64,000 bases of DNA from Streptococcus salivarius (GTDB taxonomy: Bacteria > Bacillota > Bacilli > Lactobacillales > Streptococcaceae): positions 2,031,501 to 2,095,500 of the forward strand of contig NZ_CP015283.1 of assembly GCF_002094975.1 (NCBI RefSeq), written 5' to 3'. Each line of letters starts with the position of its first letter. Positions within the stretch are counted from its first letter, which is position 1. The notes beneath the pieces were generated by a model, which saw only the letters and a program-made list of their open reading frames with translations, ran no database searches and was not told where the DNA came from. A program made the position numbers and the translations under genes. This document shows positions 16,214 through 26,424 of this stretch, in pieces.

Positions 16214-17949
16214 GCCTTCTCCCCCTTAATCTTCCATGTACTTGCACTTACAGAGGCATCCCAGAATTTCTTATACTCCGGACATTCTTCCAAGAGCTTC
16301 TCATGCTTATCGGCTGCCATACACTTGCCCTCCTTTAGCACACAAATCTTATCCGCATTTTTTACCGTGGAAAGTCTGTGCGCAATCACAAGCACCGTCT
16401 TATTCTTTGTGATTTCATCAAGAGCAGCATTTAATTTTTCTTCATTTTCAGGGTCCATAAAAGCAGTAGCCTCGTCCAAAACAATAATCGGCGCATCCTT
16501 CAAAATCGCACGTGCCAAGGAAATTCTCTGGCGCTCCCCTCCGGACAGTTGCTTTCCGCCGTCTCCCGCTATGGTCTCTATTCCATCCGGAAGTCTCTTC
16601 AGAAATTCATCACACTGCGCTCTCTTTGCCGCTTTGAGCACCTCTTCTCTTTTCGCATCGGGCTTTCCGATAAGAATATTTTCATACAGACTTGTATTAA
16701 ATAAAAATTGTTCCTGCGAAACATAAGAGACCTCATTATTCAGTGCTTCCAGAGACATGTCTGTGATATCCTGTCCACCGATCCGGATTTTTCCCTCATT
16801 CAAGTCATAATAATGTACTAAAAGCTTAGCCAGTGTAGATTTTCCGCTTCCCGATTCTCCCACCAGAGCGGTTGTCGTTCCCTGCTTCAGTTCGAGACTT
16901 ACCCCATGAAGAATCTCTTTCTCTCCATAAGCGAATCTGACATTTTCAAACTGAACATCCCTATTCACTCCACTAAACTTTGCACTTCCCTCTTTAAGAG
17001 CCGGTTTATCCATAAGATGTTCCAGCTCTGTGATTTTATAATTCAGCTGAGGAAACTTTCCTGCATAATTCATCGCCTTCATAAAAGACGGACCGACTGC
17101 GAAAGACATACAAAGCACTAAAATCAGTTTATCTAAGGCAAGACTTCCACTGATAACCCAAAATGCCCCTACCGGAATAATGAAAAGCGAAAGACTCGGC
17201 AAAACACTGGAATACATGGCCATCCAGGGCCAACAAGCTTTGTACCATAAAAGTGTAAAATCTCTGTAGTTCTTTACGACTTCTCTAAATCTTTTATAAG
17301 AATCGCCGTCCTTATTGAATACCTTCACCACTTCCATTCCATTTACATATTCAATAATCGTGTTATTCATCACTGCAGCGGATTCATAGTAGGCATCCAT
17401 CTTCGAGTTGCCCTGCTTCATCATCATGCCCATGGCAAAGATCCCTACGAGAATGGGAATAAAGGAAAGCAAAGCTAAGCGGTAATCCACCGCAAACATC
17501 AGAACGAGGATGGCAAACGGAATCAAAATATTGGCAATCCCTTCCGGAATCGCATGAGCAAGTAAAAGCTCAATCATATCAATATCTTCTGTAAATACCT
17601 TTTTTATACGTCCTGTACCAAGGCTCTCTATATTTCCGAGAGGCTGTTTTTCCAGTTTTCCCTGCAGAGATATTCTTAAATTTTTTAGGGTATTGTATGC
17701 ACTGATATGGGAAAATATCAGTCCTTTCACATAGGCAAAAGAGTAAATGATTTCAGATAAAAGTATCCCGAACACTCTCAGCATCACATATTCCAAACTA
17801 ATCGATTGCCCCTTTGTCAATGGTGAAACAATCTGATACAGAAAAAAATAGGGCATTATTTTTGCCACAATTCCAATACACATCATCATTACCGCTCTGA
17901 AAGTGTATTTCTTGTATTCTCCCATATAGGGAGCTACTTTTTTAAACAT
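16207..17949 (-). CDS. ABC half-transporter (membrane + ATPase domain), subunit 1
   Basis: The protein has 580 residues. It has an N-terminal membrane domain (for example YTFRAVMMMCIGIVAKIMPY and IPFAILVLMFAVDYRLALLS) and a C-terminal ATPase with Walker A GESGSGKST, YVSQEQFLFN, signature LSGGERQR, Walker B APIIVLDEATAFMD and His in LVIAHRLSTV. Both ATP sites of the predicted heterodimer look competent because each partner has a full Walker B Glu. It starts 75 bases after the TetR gene with AAAGGAGAG upstream of the ATG, and a TTAGTT-TG-AACTAA-type palindrome lies between. Codon use is richer in C/G-ending codons than in the neighbouring streptococcal genes, consistent with acquisition. Confidence 0.85.
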   Translation of the reverse strand: MFKKVAPYMGEYKKYTFRAVMMMCIGIVAKIMPYFFLYQIVSPLTKGQSISLEYVMLRVFGILLSEIIYSFAYVKGLIFSHISAYNTLKNLRISLQGKLEKQPLGNIESLGTGRIKKVFTEDIDMIELLLAHAIPEGIANILIPFAILVLMFAVDYRLALLSFIPILVGIFAMGMMMKQGNSKMDAYYESAAVMNNTIIEYVNGMEVVKVFNKDGDSYKRFREVVKNYRDFTLLWYKACWPWMAMYSSVLPSLSLFIIPVGAFWVISGSLALDKLILVLCMSFAVGPSFMKAMNYAGKFPQLNYKITELEHLMDKPALKEGSAKFSGVNRDVQFENVRFAYGEKEILHGVSLELKQGTTTALVGESGSGKSTLAKLLVHYYDLNEGKIRIGGQDITDMSLEALNNEVSYVSQEQFLFNTSLYENILIGKPDAKREEVLKAAKRAQCDEFLKRLPDGIETIAGDGGKQLSGGERQRISLARAILKDAPIIVLDEATAFMDPENEEKLNAALDEITKNKTVLVIAHRLSTVKNADKICVLKEGKCMAADKHEKLLEECPEYKKFWDASVSASTWKIKGEKAC

Positions 17950-17966
17950 TTCGCTCTCCTTTCGAG

Positions 17967-17980
17967 TTAGTTCAAACTAA
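17967..17980. promoter_or_regulatory. Palindrome in the 5' leader of the ABC pair
   Basis: TTAGTT and AACTAA arms around a 2-base centre (plus-strand reading TTAGTTCAAACTAA). It sits between the TetR stop and the ABC start, where a local regulator could act. It differs from the site upstream of tetR itself. Confidence 0.4.
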
Positions 17981-18024
17981 TGCTATTGTTTATTTTAAAC
18001 CGTCTTTCGACAGTCTGAAATTTA

Positions 18025-18642
18025 TTAATCCATTATTCCCACTGCATTTTTCCAATCCATGAATCTGCATACAACTTTGCAATGCTCTTCAATTTCTTTC
18101 CAAGACATTTCATGAATGAAAGGCTCATAAACAGATGTCCAGAATATCATACAGAGAACGTGCATTTCCTCATCCGTAATCTCCGCTTTAGCGATATTTC
18201 TCCTTTTTGCCTCTTCGTAATATTGCTTATAGGCATGCGTCATGCGAAAAGCAAAATCATGCCTGAAGTTTTCAAGCATTGTCCCGGCAGATTTTTCCAA
18301 AAGTAATACAAATTCTTCTCGAATATCCCATAGGATTTGGAACACAGCTAAGATGTATTCCTCATTCATAGTCCATGTATTTCTTACTTCTTCATCGCTC
18401 ATAGAGGAGAAATCCACATCTGTTCGTTCCGAAACAAAACTATCTAAAGTTGCTACAGCCTTTTCAACAACTGCTCTAAACAGTTCTTCTTTTCCTTTAT
18501 ATCTTTTATAAACAGCCCCAGTTGTTATATTTGCATTCTCACATATCATTTTCAGTTCGGCTTTTATAAATCCCTTTTCAATGAACTCTTTACGAGCACT
18601 TTCAATAAGCCTTGAATCAATGCTTGTATCACGGTTTGACAT
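18025..18642 (-). CDS. TetR-family regulator of the ABC pair
   Basis: The protein has 205 residues. The N-terminal helix-turn-helix spans about residues 12-55: RLIESARKEFIEKGFIKAEL, MICENANITTGAVYKRYKGKEELF, with the turn NITTGAVYKRYKGKEELF being classic TetR. The C-terminal domain is helical with many aromatic residues (ILAVFQILWDIREEF, MIFWTSVYEPFIHEMSW) that could line a hydrophobic ligand pocket. It is the first gene of a TetR-ABC-ABC transcription unit. Tandem GATAAT-type palindromes 20-55 bases upstream are the likely autoregulatory operator. Confidence 0.85.
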   Translation of the reverse strand: MSNRDTSIDSRLIESARKEFIEKGFIKAELKMICENANITTGAVYKRYKGKEELFRAVVEKAVATLDSFVSERTDVDFSSMSDEEVRNTWTMNEEYILAVFQILWDIREEFVLLLEKSAGTMLENFRHDFAFRMTHAYKQYYEEAKRRNIAKAEITDEEMHVLCMIFWTSVYEPFIHEMSWKEIEEHCKVVCRFMDWKNAVGIMD

Positions 18643-18665
18643 TTACTTTCTCCTCAAGATATTAC

Positions 18666-18695
18666 GATAATTAGATTACCGATAATTCGATTATC
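18666..18695. promoter_or_regulatory. Tandem palindromic operator upstream of tetR
   Basis: Two adjacent 15-base units, GATAATTAGATTACC (18666-18680) and GATAATTCGATTATC (18681-18695). The second is a perfect GATAAT-3-ATTATC inverted repeat, the first nearly so. Position directly upstream of the regulator fits cooperative binding of two TetR dimers. Confidence 0.6.
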
Positions 18696-18765
18696 AATTA
18701 CATTTGTAACATTTCATAGTTTAAATGTCAACTGTTTTTCTTGGCGCTTTAAATTATCGTGTGTA

Positions 18766-18818
18766 TAAAAAATCCCTCCATAGAATATGATTGAAATTCA
18801 ATCATATTCTATGGAGGG
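18766..18818 (-). terminator. Terminator of the ECF operon with a 22-base perfect stem
   Basis: Arms 18774-18795 and 18797-18818 pair perfectly around a single base, and the minus strand continues into ATTTTTTAT. It lies about 150 bases after the ECF ATPase stop, insulating that operon from the divergent-looking TetR promoter region. The stem is much longer than the usual 7-12 bases. Confidence 0.85.
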
Positions 18819-18968
18819 CGGAATATATCATTCCAAATATTGATTTTTCTACACTTATGCTTTATGTCACTGATTCCGGCATTGTAAAATCGGAAATCAT
18901 CTCTGTTGATGGTGCTATTTTTTTGATATCATGCTTGTCCGAAAAAATGGAAATTCCTTTTTAATTAT
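18819..18968. other. 3' flank of the ECF operon with a short plus-strand open stretch
   Basis: A plus-strand frame reads IPNIDFSTLMLYVTDSGIVK onward to a TAA at about 18964, around 45 residues with no start or ribosome site. It may be a remnant of an unrelated gene; nothing was recognised. Confidence 0.3.
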
Positions 18969-20354
18969 TCAAATTATCAATTTTCTACTGCAACAACTTT
19001 CGATAAACTCTCCATCGTGAGTTGCCACAATAATCGTCTTTCCCATTGATTGAAGTTCTTTTAAGATTTCTGATATATCCATCATATGCTTATAATCCAA
19101 GCCACTTGTTGGTTCATCCAAGAGAATTATATCATTATCTTCAGCTATAGCGCTGGCTATAGCAACTCGTTGCATTTGCCCTCCAGAAAGACTTAGTGGA
19201 TGTCTTTCCTCTACCATTCTTAAATCTAGTTTTTTCAAGATAGTAAGTGCATTATCTCTATTTTCTTCTTCCATTCCTAATAGAACTTCCTCTAATACAC
19301 TATCGGTAAATAGTTGGTGACTTACATCCTGCATAATCATAAACATCTTCATTCTTCGTTGCTTCCAATCAAGAGGTTTTCCATCTATTACTAAATCGCC
19401 CTTGCACTTTCTAATACCGCATAAGCATTTTAAAAAAGTGGTCTTTCCCGCTCCGTTATGTCCTATCAGAGCAGTAATTTCACCTTTGGCAATTTTTACA
19501 TCATCTGCCTCAAAGATTCTGTCGCTCTTTTTATATCTGAATTTATAATTTTTAAAATCTAATATATTATCACTATCTGTAGCTTCATCTATATCAAGCT
19601 TAAAAGGGTTCCTTTCAACAAAGCTTCGGATTCCGAAATCTCTTACCTCTTCCTCCGTGATCTTTTTCATTTCTTCTTTATCAAGATTTCTTATTATTCG
19701 TCCATCATTAATAATAATAGTTCTGTCACACATTTCCCAAAGGTAAGCTATCCTATGCTCTGAAGCAATAATAGTCTTCCCCTCTGTTTTCCATATAGAG
19801 ATTAGTTCCTTTAATCTTTTTACAGCTTCGTAATCAAGATTCGCCGATGGCTCGTCGAGCAATATAATCTTGGTTTTTTCCATGTCTATTGATGCACAGG
19901 CAACCTGCTGTTTTTCTCCACCGGACAGTTCAAACATTCCTCTGTCTAAAAGCTTTTCGATAGAAAATCTTTTAACCGTCTCATCGAGTCTATTATTTAT
20001 TTCCTCCTCTGGAATTCCCTCATTCTCGCATCCAAATACAAGCTCGCTTTTTACCTCACAGGTATAAAACTGAGATCTTGGATTTTGAAAAACTGTGCCA
20101 CTCATCTTTGCCAGATCGTAAATATTAGATTGCTCTGCGTTGAGACCATCTATATATATTTCTCCCTCCAAGTTTGCATCATAAAAATATGGAATAAGCC
20201 CATTCATAAGCCTTAAAATCGTTGTTTTTCCACAACCTGATTCTCCTGTTAAGAGAACAAATTCTCCATCCTCTATAGTCAAACTAATATCTTTCAATAC
20301 CCTGTGATTTGGTTCAGCAGCATAAGTAACTGTGCAATTTTTTATCTCAATCAT
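18969..20354 (-). CDS. ECF transporter fused double ATPase (EcfA-EcfA')
   Basis: The 461-residue protein contains two complete ABC ATPase domains. Domain 1 has Walker A TGESGCGKTT, signature ELSGGEKQQ and Walker B TKIILLDEPSANLD. Domain 2 has Walker A GHNGAGKTT, signature SLSGGQMQR and Walker B NDIILLDEPTSGLD. In most Firmicutes EcfA1 and EcfA2 are separate proteins; a fusion is typical of solitary, dedicated group I-like ECF transporters. There is no membrane segment; it would dock on EcfT coupling helices. It follows the EcfT gene by 2 bases and is the last gene of the ECF operon. Confidence 0.88.
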   Translation of the reverse strand: MIEIKNCTVTYAAEPNHRVLKDISLTIEDGEFVLLTGESGCGKTTILRLMNGLIPYFYDANLEGEIYIDGLNAEQSNIYDLAKMSGTVFQNPRSQFYTCEVKSELVFGCENEGIPEEEINNRLDETVKRFSIEKLLDRGMFELSGGEKQQVACASIDMEKTKIILLDEPSANLDYEAVKRLKELISIWKTEGKTIIASEHRIAYLWEMCDRTIIINDGRIIRNLDKEEMKKITEEEVRDFGIRSFVERNPFKLDIDEATDSDNILDFKNYKFRYKKSDRIFEADDVKIAKGEITALIGHNGAGKTTFLKCLCGIRKCKGDLVIDGKPLDWKQRRMKMFMIMQDVSHQLFTDSVLEEVLLGMEEENRDNALTILKKLDLRMVEERHPLSLSGGQMQRVAIASAIAEDNDIILLDEPTSGLDYKHMMDISEILKELQSMGKTIIVATHDGEFIESCCSRKLII

Positions 20355-20356
20355 CC

Positions 20357-21064
20357 TTATACTCCTACTAAACTCATGATTAATCTAGCTATTCCCACTA
20401 CAAAAAAGACAAAAAAAACATAATCTAAAATTCCAAATCCAATCTTACAAATATTGGTACGTTTATTTCCTGAAGCTAATCCTCTTGTGATAGCTGCTGC
20501 TGATAGTTCCTCGCCAATTCGCACTGAACAAATGAGCATCGGAATCATTTTATACTCCAAAACTTTAGATGCTTTTTTTCCTCCAAAACAAATCCCACGC
20601 ATTCTCATTGCATCATCTATTGATTGAAATTCCTCTTTTAACATCGGCAAAAACCTAAAAATAACTGTCAATGGAATGATTATTTTTTCAGAAACATGCA
20701 GTTTTTCCATTCCGGCTACAAACTCGCTAATCTTAGTCGACTTTACCACATAGTAACCAATTGCTACTGTAGGTATCATTCTTGAAAAAATACTGCCAAC
20801 AACTATAGCCAATGTCCCAACCAACATGTTGTCCCAAACATAAGGAATATATAAAATACAGTAACTAATCAACAGCCCTATTAAGCTTTTCAGGCAATAT
20901 GAATACTCTTTTTCTGCCCAAAGCAAAATATATGGTACAACTGTCAAAATCATTTGAAAGACACGCAGTTTTTCTCCACCTAATCGGCTCAAAACAACCA
21001 AAGCTGCTATGATAATAAGAAATAGTTTTGTTCTGGGATCGAGCTTAAAAAATTTCCTATTCAT
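20357..21064 (-). CDS. ECF transporter transmembrane component (EcfT)
   Basis: This 235-residue membrane protein has the EcfT (CbiQ-like) hallmarks: the N-terminal KLDPRTKLFLIIIAALVVL, two cytoplasmic coupling helices with Ala-Arg-Gly type signatures (RMRGICFGGKK and AAAITRGLASG), and hydrophobic helices between (VGTLAIVVGSIFSRMIPTVA, VIFRFLPMLKEEF). It connects the ATPases to the S component. The gene start overlaps the stop of the S-component gene by one base, showing coupled translation. Confidence 0.88.
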   Translation of the reverse strand: MNRKFFKLDPRTKLFLIIIAALVVLSRLGGEKLRVFQMILTVVPYILLWAEKEYSYCLKSLIGLLISYCILYIPYVWDNMLVGTLAIVVGSIFSRMIPTVAIGYYVVKSTKISEFVAGMEKLHVSEKIIIPLTVIFRFLPMLKEEFQSIDDAMRMRGICFGGKKASKVLEYKMIPMLICSVRIGEELSAAAITRGLASGNKRTNICKIGFGILDYVFFVFFVVGIARLIMSLVGV

Positions 21065-21657
21065 TACGCAATTCCCGCTCTTTTAAAATGTTTTTTCAGT
21101 AGCACTCTGCCAAGAAGTCCGCCAAATATACCACTCACAAAACAAACTGCAACCAATATCGGCGCCATATATGTAGGAAAAAGCGCTCGTACTGCATTAA
21201 TATATCCTTCTCCATAAACTTGACGTGTTGACCAATATGCATCTGGGTTAAAGAACAGTTCATAATAGTTACCCCAACACCAAATACTAAAAAAGCCATT
21301 TGCCAAAACAGCTAACTTAGCACTTGTAAATCTTCCTTTTGTATAAGTAATATCAGCCAAAAAGCCAAAAAATGTTCCTGTAATAATTGGAATGTATCCC
21401 ATGCCTGTTAACAGCATAATTAAGCCTAATAAGAATCCCATAATTGTTATCATTCCGAATTTCTTTACTTTTGTTAAAAATAATTCAAAAATAATGCCTC
21501 CGACAAGTGGTACAAAAACAGTAAGAAGGACCAAAAAAATCGGTATCATCCCGAGCATTGCAACGGCAAAAACAACAACAAAATATATTGCAGTGAAAAC
21601 GCCAATATTTATCAAATCTTTTCCATCTAATTTTTTAAATACTTTTCTTTCATTCAT
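21064..21657 (-). CDS. ECF transporter S component, Trep_Strep/MptS-like
   Basis: This 197-residue protein starts KKLDGKDLINIGVFTAIYF and has six predicted helices, with the conserved MGYIPIITGTFFGFLAD region and Gly-rich end SGIFGGLLGRVLLKKHFKRA. This is the Trep_Strep family of S components, whose substrate is not established. The KDLI segment followed by an A-rich helix 1 would contact EcfT. As first gene of the ECF operon it is adjacent to a dedicated T and fused A unit, so it is a solitary transporter rather than one sharing a common module. Confidence 0.83.
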   Translation of the reverse strand: MNERKVFKKLDGKDLINIGVFTAIYFVVVFAVAMLGMIPIFLVLLTVFVPLVGGIIFELFLTKVKKFGMITIMGFLLGLIMLLTGMGYIPIITGTFFGFLADITYTKGRFTSAKLAVLANGFFSIWCWGNYYELFFNPDAYWSTRQVYGEGYINAVRALFPTYMAPILVAVCFVSGIFGGLLGRVLLKKHFKRAGIA

Positions 21658-21845
21658 AATTTTCTCCTCTTTCTATCTCCGTTATTTCTAATTCTGAATT
21701 ATTAACTGCACCTTAAATCCATCGTTACCCTTTGCCAATATCGTTTCTCTAATTATATGGTAGATTTCCTTATCAATTAAAAAGACGCTATGATTTCTCA
21801 ATCGCTTTTACTTCCGAACGTTTCGGCTATCTGCTGTTCTCGGCA

Positions 21846-22440
21846 CTGCACCCCAATAATGGGACAAGAGAAAAACCTCTTATGCGACCAGTTTTCTGTA
21901 ATCTACAGGAGACTGGTCATTTAATTTCTGTTGAATTCTAGTTTCATTATAAAATAGGATGTAATTTTTAACAATATCTGTTATACTATCCTTAGTTAGG
22001 CTTCTCCACTTATGGAGATAGAAGGTTTCAGACTTGAGAACAGAATGGAACCATTCGATACAGGCATTATCTGCTGGTGTTCCTTTTCGGGACATGGAGC
22101 GGGTGATGCCTTTTTCTGTACAAGCCTGATAGTAGGCTTTTGAGGTGTAGACAGAGCCCTGGTCGCTGTGTAAAAGTGCTCCTTGAGGTAGCTCAAGTTG
22201 ATTAAGTGTGTCGAGCACAAAGTCCGTATCTTGGCACTCTGAGATGGTATAAGCTACTATTTCACGATTATAGAGATCCATGATTGAAGATAGATAAAGT
22301 CTACAGTTTTCAAAATAGAGGTAGGTGATGTCTGTGACAAGTTTCTCCATAGCCTTGTCTGCCTGGAAATCACGATCCAGCTTATTGTCTGTTACATGGT
22401 AAGGCTTCCCTAATTTAGGTCCCTTCTTGGGACGGCCACG
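21846..22440 (-). mobile_element. IS3-family element remnant with orfB 3' part
   Basis: The coding part (22350 to 21880) reads TDITYLYFENCRLYLSSIMD, LYNREIVAYTISECQDTD, HSDQGSVYTSKAYYQ, MSRKGTPADNACIEWFHSVLKSE and ends NDQSPVDYRKL. These are the second Asp and the Glu of an IS3-family DDE integrase core. The frame continues upstream as GRPKKGPKLGKPYHVTDNKL to about 22440 and then breaks into traG sequence, so orfA and the start of orfB are missing. The other side keeps a terminus-like stretch (TGCACCCCAATAATGGGAC near 21853). It cannot transpose by itself. Confidence 0.8.
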
Positions 22441-23200
22441 GCAAAGGCAACCCTTTTCCTTTTCGCTTCATATAGCTTTCTATGTCAAACAAATTCTTCT
22501 TATCATAGTCCTCAAGTAATCTATAGTTCTTATGCTTTGTAATATCGTATTTATCTGAAAGAAAAGGTCTGACACCTCTAAGCTGAAAGATACATTTACT
22601 ACCGTCCATTACAGTAATCTCATCTTGACTCATCAGTTCTTTGCCTGTCTTTTGATAGTTTAAACCAAAGCTCTTTTGATTTGACCTTGTTTCCGATGTG
22701 TTATATAAATCTATCGTTTCTTTTCCCAGTGTTTCAGACAATTCTTTTAGTGTAGTTTGCTCCTTGCCACCAAGAAACAAGGTACTATCACAGTTACCTA
22801 CGATTGTATCGGCATTATCCTTATAGATTGCCTTTAACTGAGATTGTGCTTGAAGTATGATACTTGCTGAAATCTCTCTACTTCTGATTGTGGCAATCAG
22901 CTTTTCAAACTTTGGAATTAAGCCGATATTTGCAAACTCATCAAGAAGGCATCTTACATGAACAGGAAGCCTACCGCCATATACATCATCTGCCTTATCA
23001 CATAAGAGATTAAAAAGTTGTGAGTACATAATGGATACTACAAAGTTAAAGGTATCATCTGTATCAGAGATAATAACAAAGAGAGCCGTTTTTCTATCCC
23101 CCAGTGTATCAAGCTCCAGTTCATCTTCACTCATCAAGTCCCTAAATTCCCTAATATCAAATGGAGCAAGCCTTGCACCACTTTGATGAAATTTTTTAAA
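22415..23200 (-). pseudogene. TraG/VirD4-type conjugative coupling protein, C-terminal fragment
   Basis: About 250 residues match the ATPase core of a TraG/VirD4 coupling protein: RLAPFDIREFRDLMSEDELE, LFVIISDTDDTFNFVVSIMY, VRCLLDEFANIGLIPKFEKL (Walker B with LLDE), TIRSREISASIILQAQSQLK, STLFLGGKEQTTLKELSETL and QLRGVRPFLSDKYDITKHKN. This is the ICE-type coupling protein that feeds the relaxosome to the mating channel. The N-terminal half including Walker A is missing; the frame meets a TGA at 23201. The C-terminus runs into the IS3 remnant. It is direct evidence that this region derives from an integrative conjugative element. Confidence 0.88.
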
Positions 23201-23218
23201 TCATAAGAATAGAATCTG

Positions 23219-23839
23219 TTAAGCCACTTTTTGAGCAATCATCACACCAATCGGTGCAAGACCTCCATGTGCCAATTTCATTTCAACTACTGAAAATCCA
23301 TATTCTTTAATAAAATCTTCAAATTCCTTTTTATCCCATTCTTGATACATCTTAAATCCTAAAATAGACATCAAACTTTTTATCATTTTTCTTTGTTTTC
23401 CCTCTTTCCATAGAAAAGTGGGGGCGAACAAAGTCCCATTAGGTTTTAACACCCTATATATTTCTTTCATCGCCTCATCCGGTTTAGGCATAATATGAAG
23501 TGCATTAGCAATTAACACACAATCAAATTTTTCATGCGAATAGGATAATGCTACTGCATCGGCTGTTTCAAATGTAAGATTTTCGTATTCCCCACGCTTT
23601 TTAGCTTCCTTAATCATTTGTTCGGAAAAATCTGTGCCAATCCAACTTTTCGTATGCTTTGAAAGATTAAACGATAATTGTCCTGAGCCACAAGCAAGTT
23701 CAAGCACCTCCATGTCTTTATTCAAATGAGGACGAATGTATTCGCAAACTTTATCATATACTCCTTTGTCTTTTTTCATGAAAGGAGCATATAGCTTAGC
23801 AAATTTATCCCAAAATTTTTTATTGCTTTTATCAATCAT
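23219..23839 (-). CDS. Class I SAM-dependent methyltransferase
   Basis: This 206-residue protein has SAM-binding motif I LELACGSGQLSF, the acidic motif TGTDFSEQM-like region (WIGTDFSEQMIKEAKKRG), FETADAVALSYSHEKFDCVL and the post-motif VLIANALHIMPKPDEAMKEI, ending in MKLAHGGLAPIGVMIAQKVA. It is the UbiE/Methyltransf_11 type acting on a small molecule or lipid; the substrate is unknown. Start chosen by AAAGGAGCG before the ATG. It lies between the traG fragment and rlmD, within the element remnant, so it is probably cargo. Confidence 0.75.
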   Translation of the reverse strand: MIDKSNKKFWDKFAKLYAPFMKKDKGVYDKVCEYIRPHLNKDMEVLELACGSGQLSFNLSKHTKSWIGTDFSEQMIKEAKKRGEYENLTFETADAVALSYSHEKFDCVLIANALHIMPKPDEAMKEIYRVLKPNGTLFAPTFLWKEGKQRKMIKSLMSILGFKMYQEWDKKEFEDFIKEYGFSVVEMKLAHGGLAPIGVMIAQKVA

Positions 23840-23989
23840 TTCAACGCTCCTTTAAATATAAAAATGATCCTATCAATCTTTATATTGAGCCTATTTTCTC
23901 ATTGATACCTTGCAAGAAAGGAATAATAGCTGTTCCTATACCAAGTAGGAATGTCATAAATGCAGAAAGTCATATGCTGTCATTCTTTT
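23840..23989. other. Spacer between rlmD tail and methyltransferase
   Basis: A minus-strand frame 23957-23880 reads MTFLLGIGTAIIPFLQGINE plus five residues, a possible C-terminal fragment of a membrane protein left by a deletion. Low confidence. Confidence 0.3.
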
Positions 23990-25627
<1,638 letters not shown>

Positions 25628-25836
25628 TCAACTTTCTTTACTCTTATAGGGCTTAAACATATCTTCTAAAGCCTTTTACTACCCTCCATTATAGCACATA
25701 TAAATCAAATTTATGGCTGGCCATAAATAATATAGATTTTTCAGAAAAGTCATACAGTGCTATCATAGGTCCATGACAAAAAATTAAACGACTCAGCAAC
25801 TTGCTAGATGTCGTTTCTATATAAAGGAGAATAATC

Positions 25837-26385
25837 ATGCCAGATATTACCATTCATACAATCGAAACTGCACCAGAAGAAGTCAAAGACGTCCTTCAAA
25901 CAGTCAAAGATGCCAATGGGGGATACATTCCAAACTTGATTGGTCTCCTTGCTAATGCGCCAACTGCGCTTGAAACTTACCGTACTGTCGGTGAAATCAA
26001 CCGTCGCAATTCATTGACACCAACTGAACGTGAGGTTGTTCAAATTACAGCTGCTGTTACTAACGGATGTGCTTTCTGTGTGGCAGGTCACACAGCCTTT
26101 TCAATCAAGCAAATCCAAATGACACCACAACTCTTGGAAGCCCTTCGTAACCGTACACCAATCGAAGACGATCCAAAACTTGATACCCTTGCTAAATTCA
26201 CTATTGCCGTGATCAATACCAAAGGTGCTGTTGGTGACGAAGCCTACAATGACTTCTTGGAAGCTGGCTACACTGCTCAAAATGCCCTTGACGTTATCTT
26301 GGGTGTCAGCCTTGCTAGCTTGTGTAACTACGCTAACAATCTCGCACAAACACCGATTAACCCTGAACTTCAAGAATTCGCTTAA
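25837..26385 (+). CDS. AhpD/carboxymuconolactone-decarboxylase-family protein
   Basis: This 182-residue protein is the AhpD-like fold: GYIPNLIGLLANAPTALETY, then the redox pair and His in NGCAFCVAGHTAF (CxxC with a downstream His), matching the AhpD alkylhydroperoxidase core. The reaction is probably thiol-peroxidase type or a related redox step; true decarboxylase activity is unlikely from sequence. It is preceded by AAAGGAG and followed after about 40 bases by an acyl-CoA-dehydrogenase-fold gene and then a TDT transporter, on one transcript. Confidence 0.85.
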   Translation: MPDITIHTIETAPEEVKDVLQTVKDANGGYIPNLIGLLANAPTALETYRTVGEINRRNSLTPTEREVVQITAAVTNGCAFCVAGHTAFSIKQIQMTPQLLEALRNRTPIEDDPKLDTLAKFTIAVINTKGAVGDEAYNDFLEAGYTAQNALDVILGVSLASLCNYANNLAQTPINPELQEFA

Positions 26386-26424
26386 TTCAAAATCAAAGGA
26401 TAAACTAGAGGAGGACCTAAGCCT

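Noticed and set aside
18774..18818. Long palindrome as ends of an insertion sequence
   Set aside because: The arms are adjacent with no element between them, and a T-run follows in the ECF transcription direction, so a terminator explains it.
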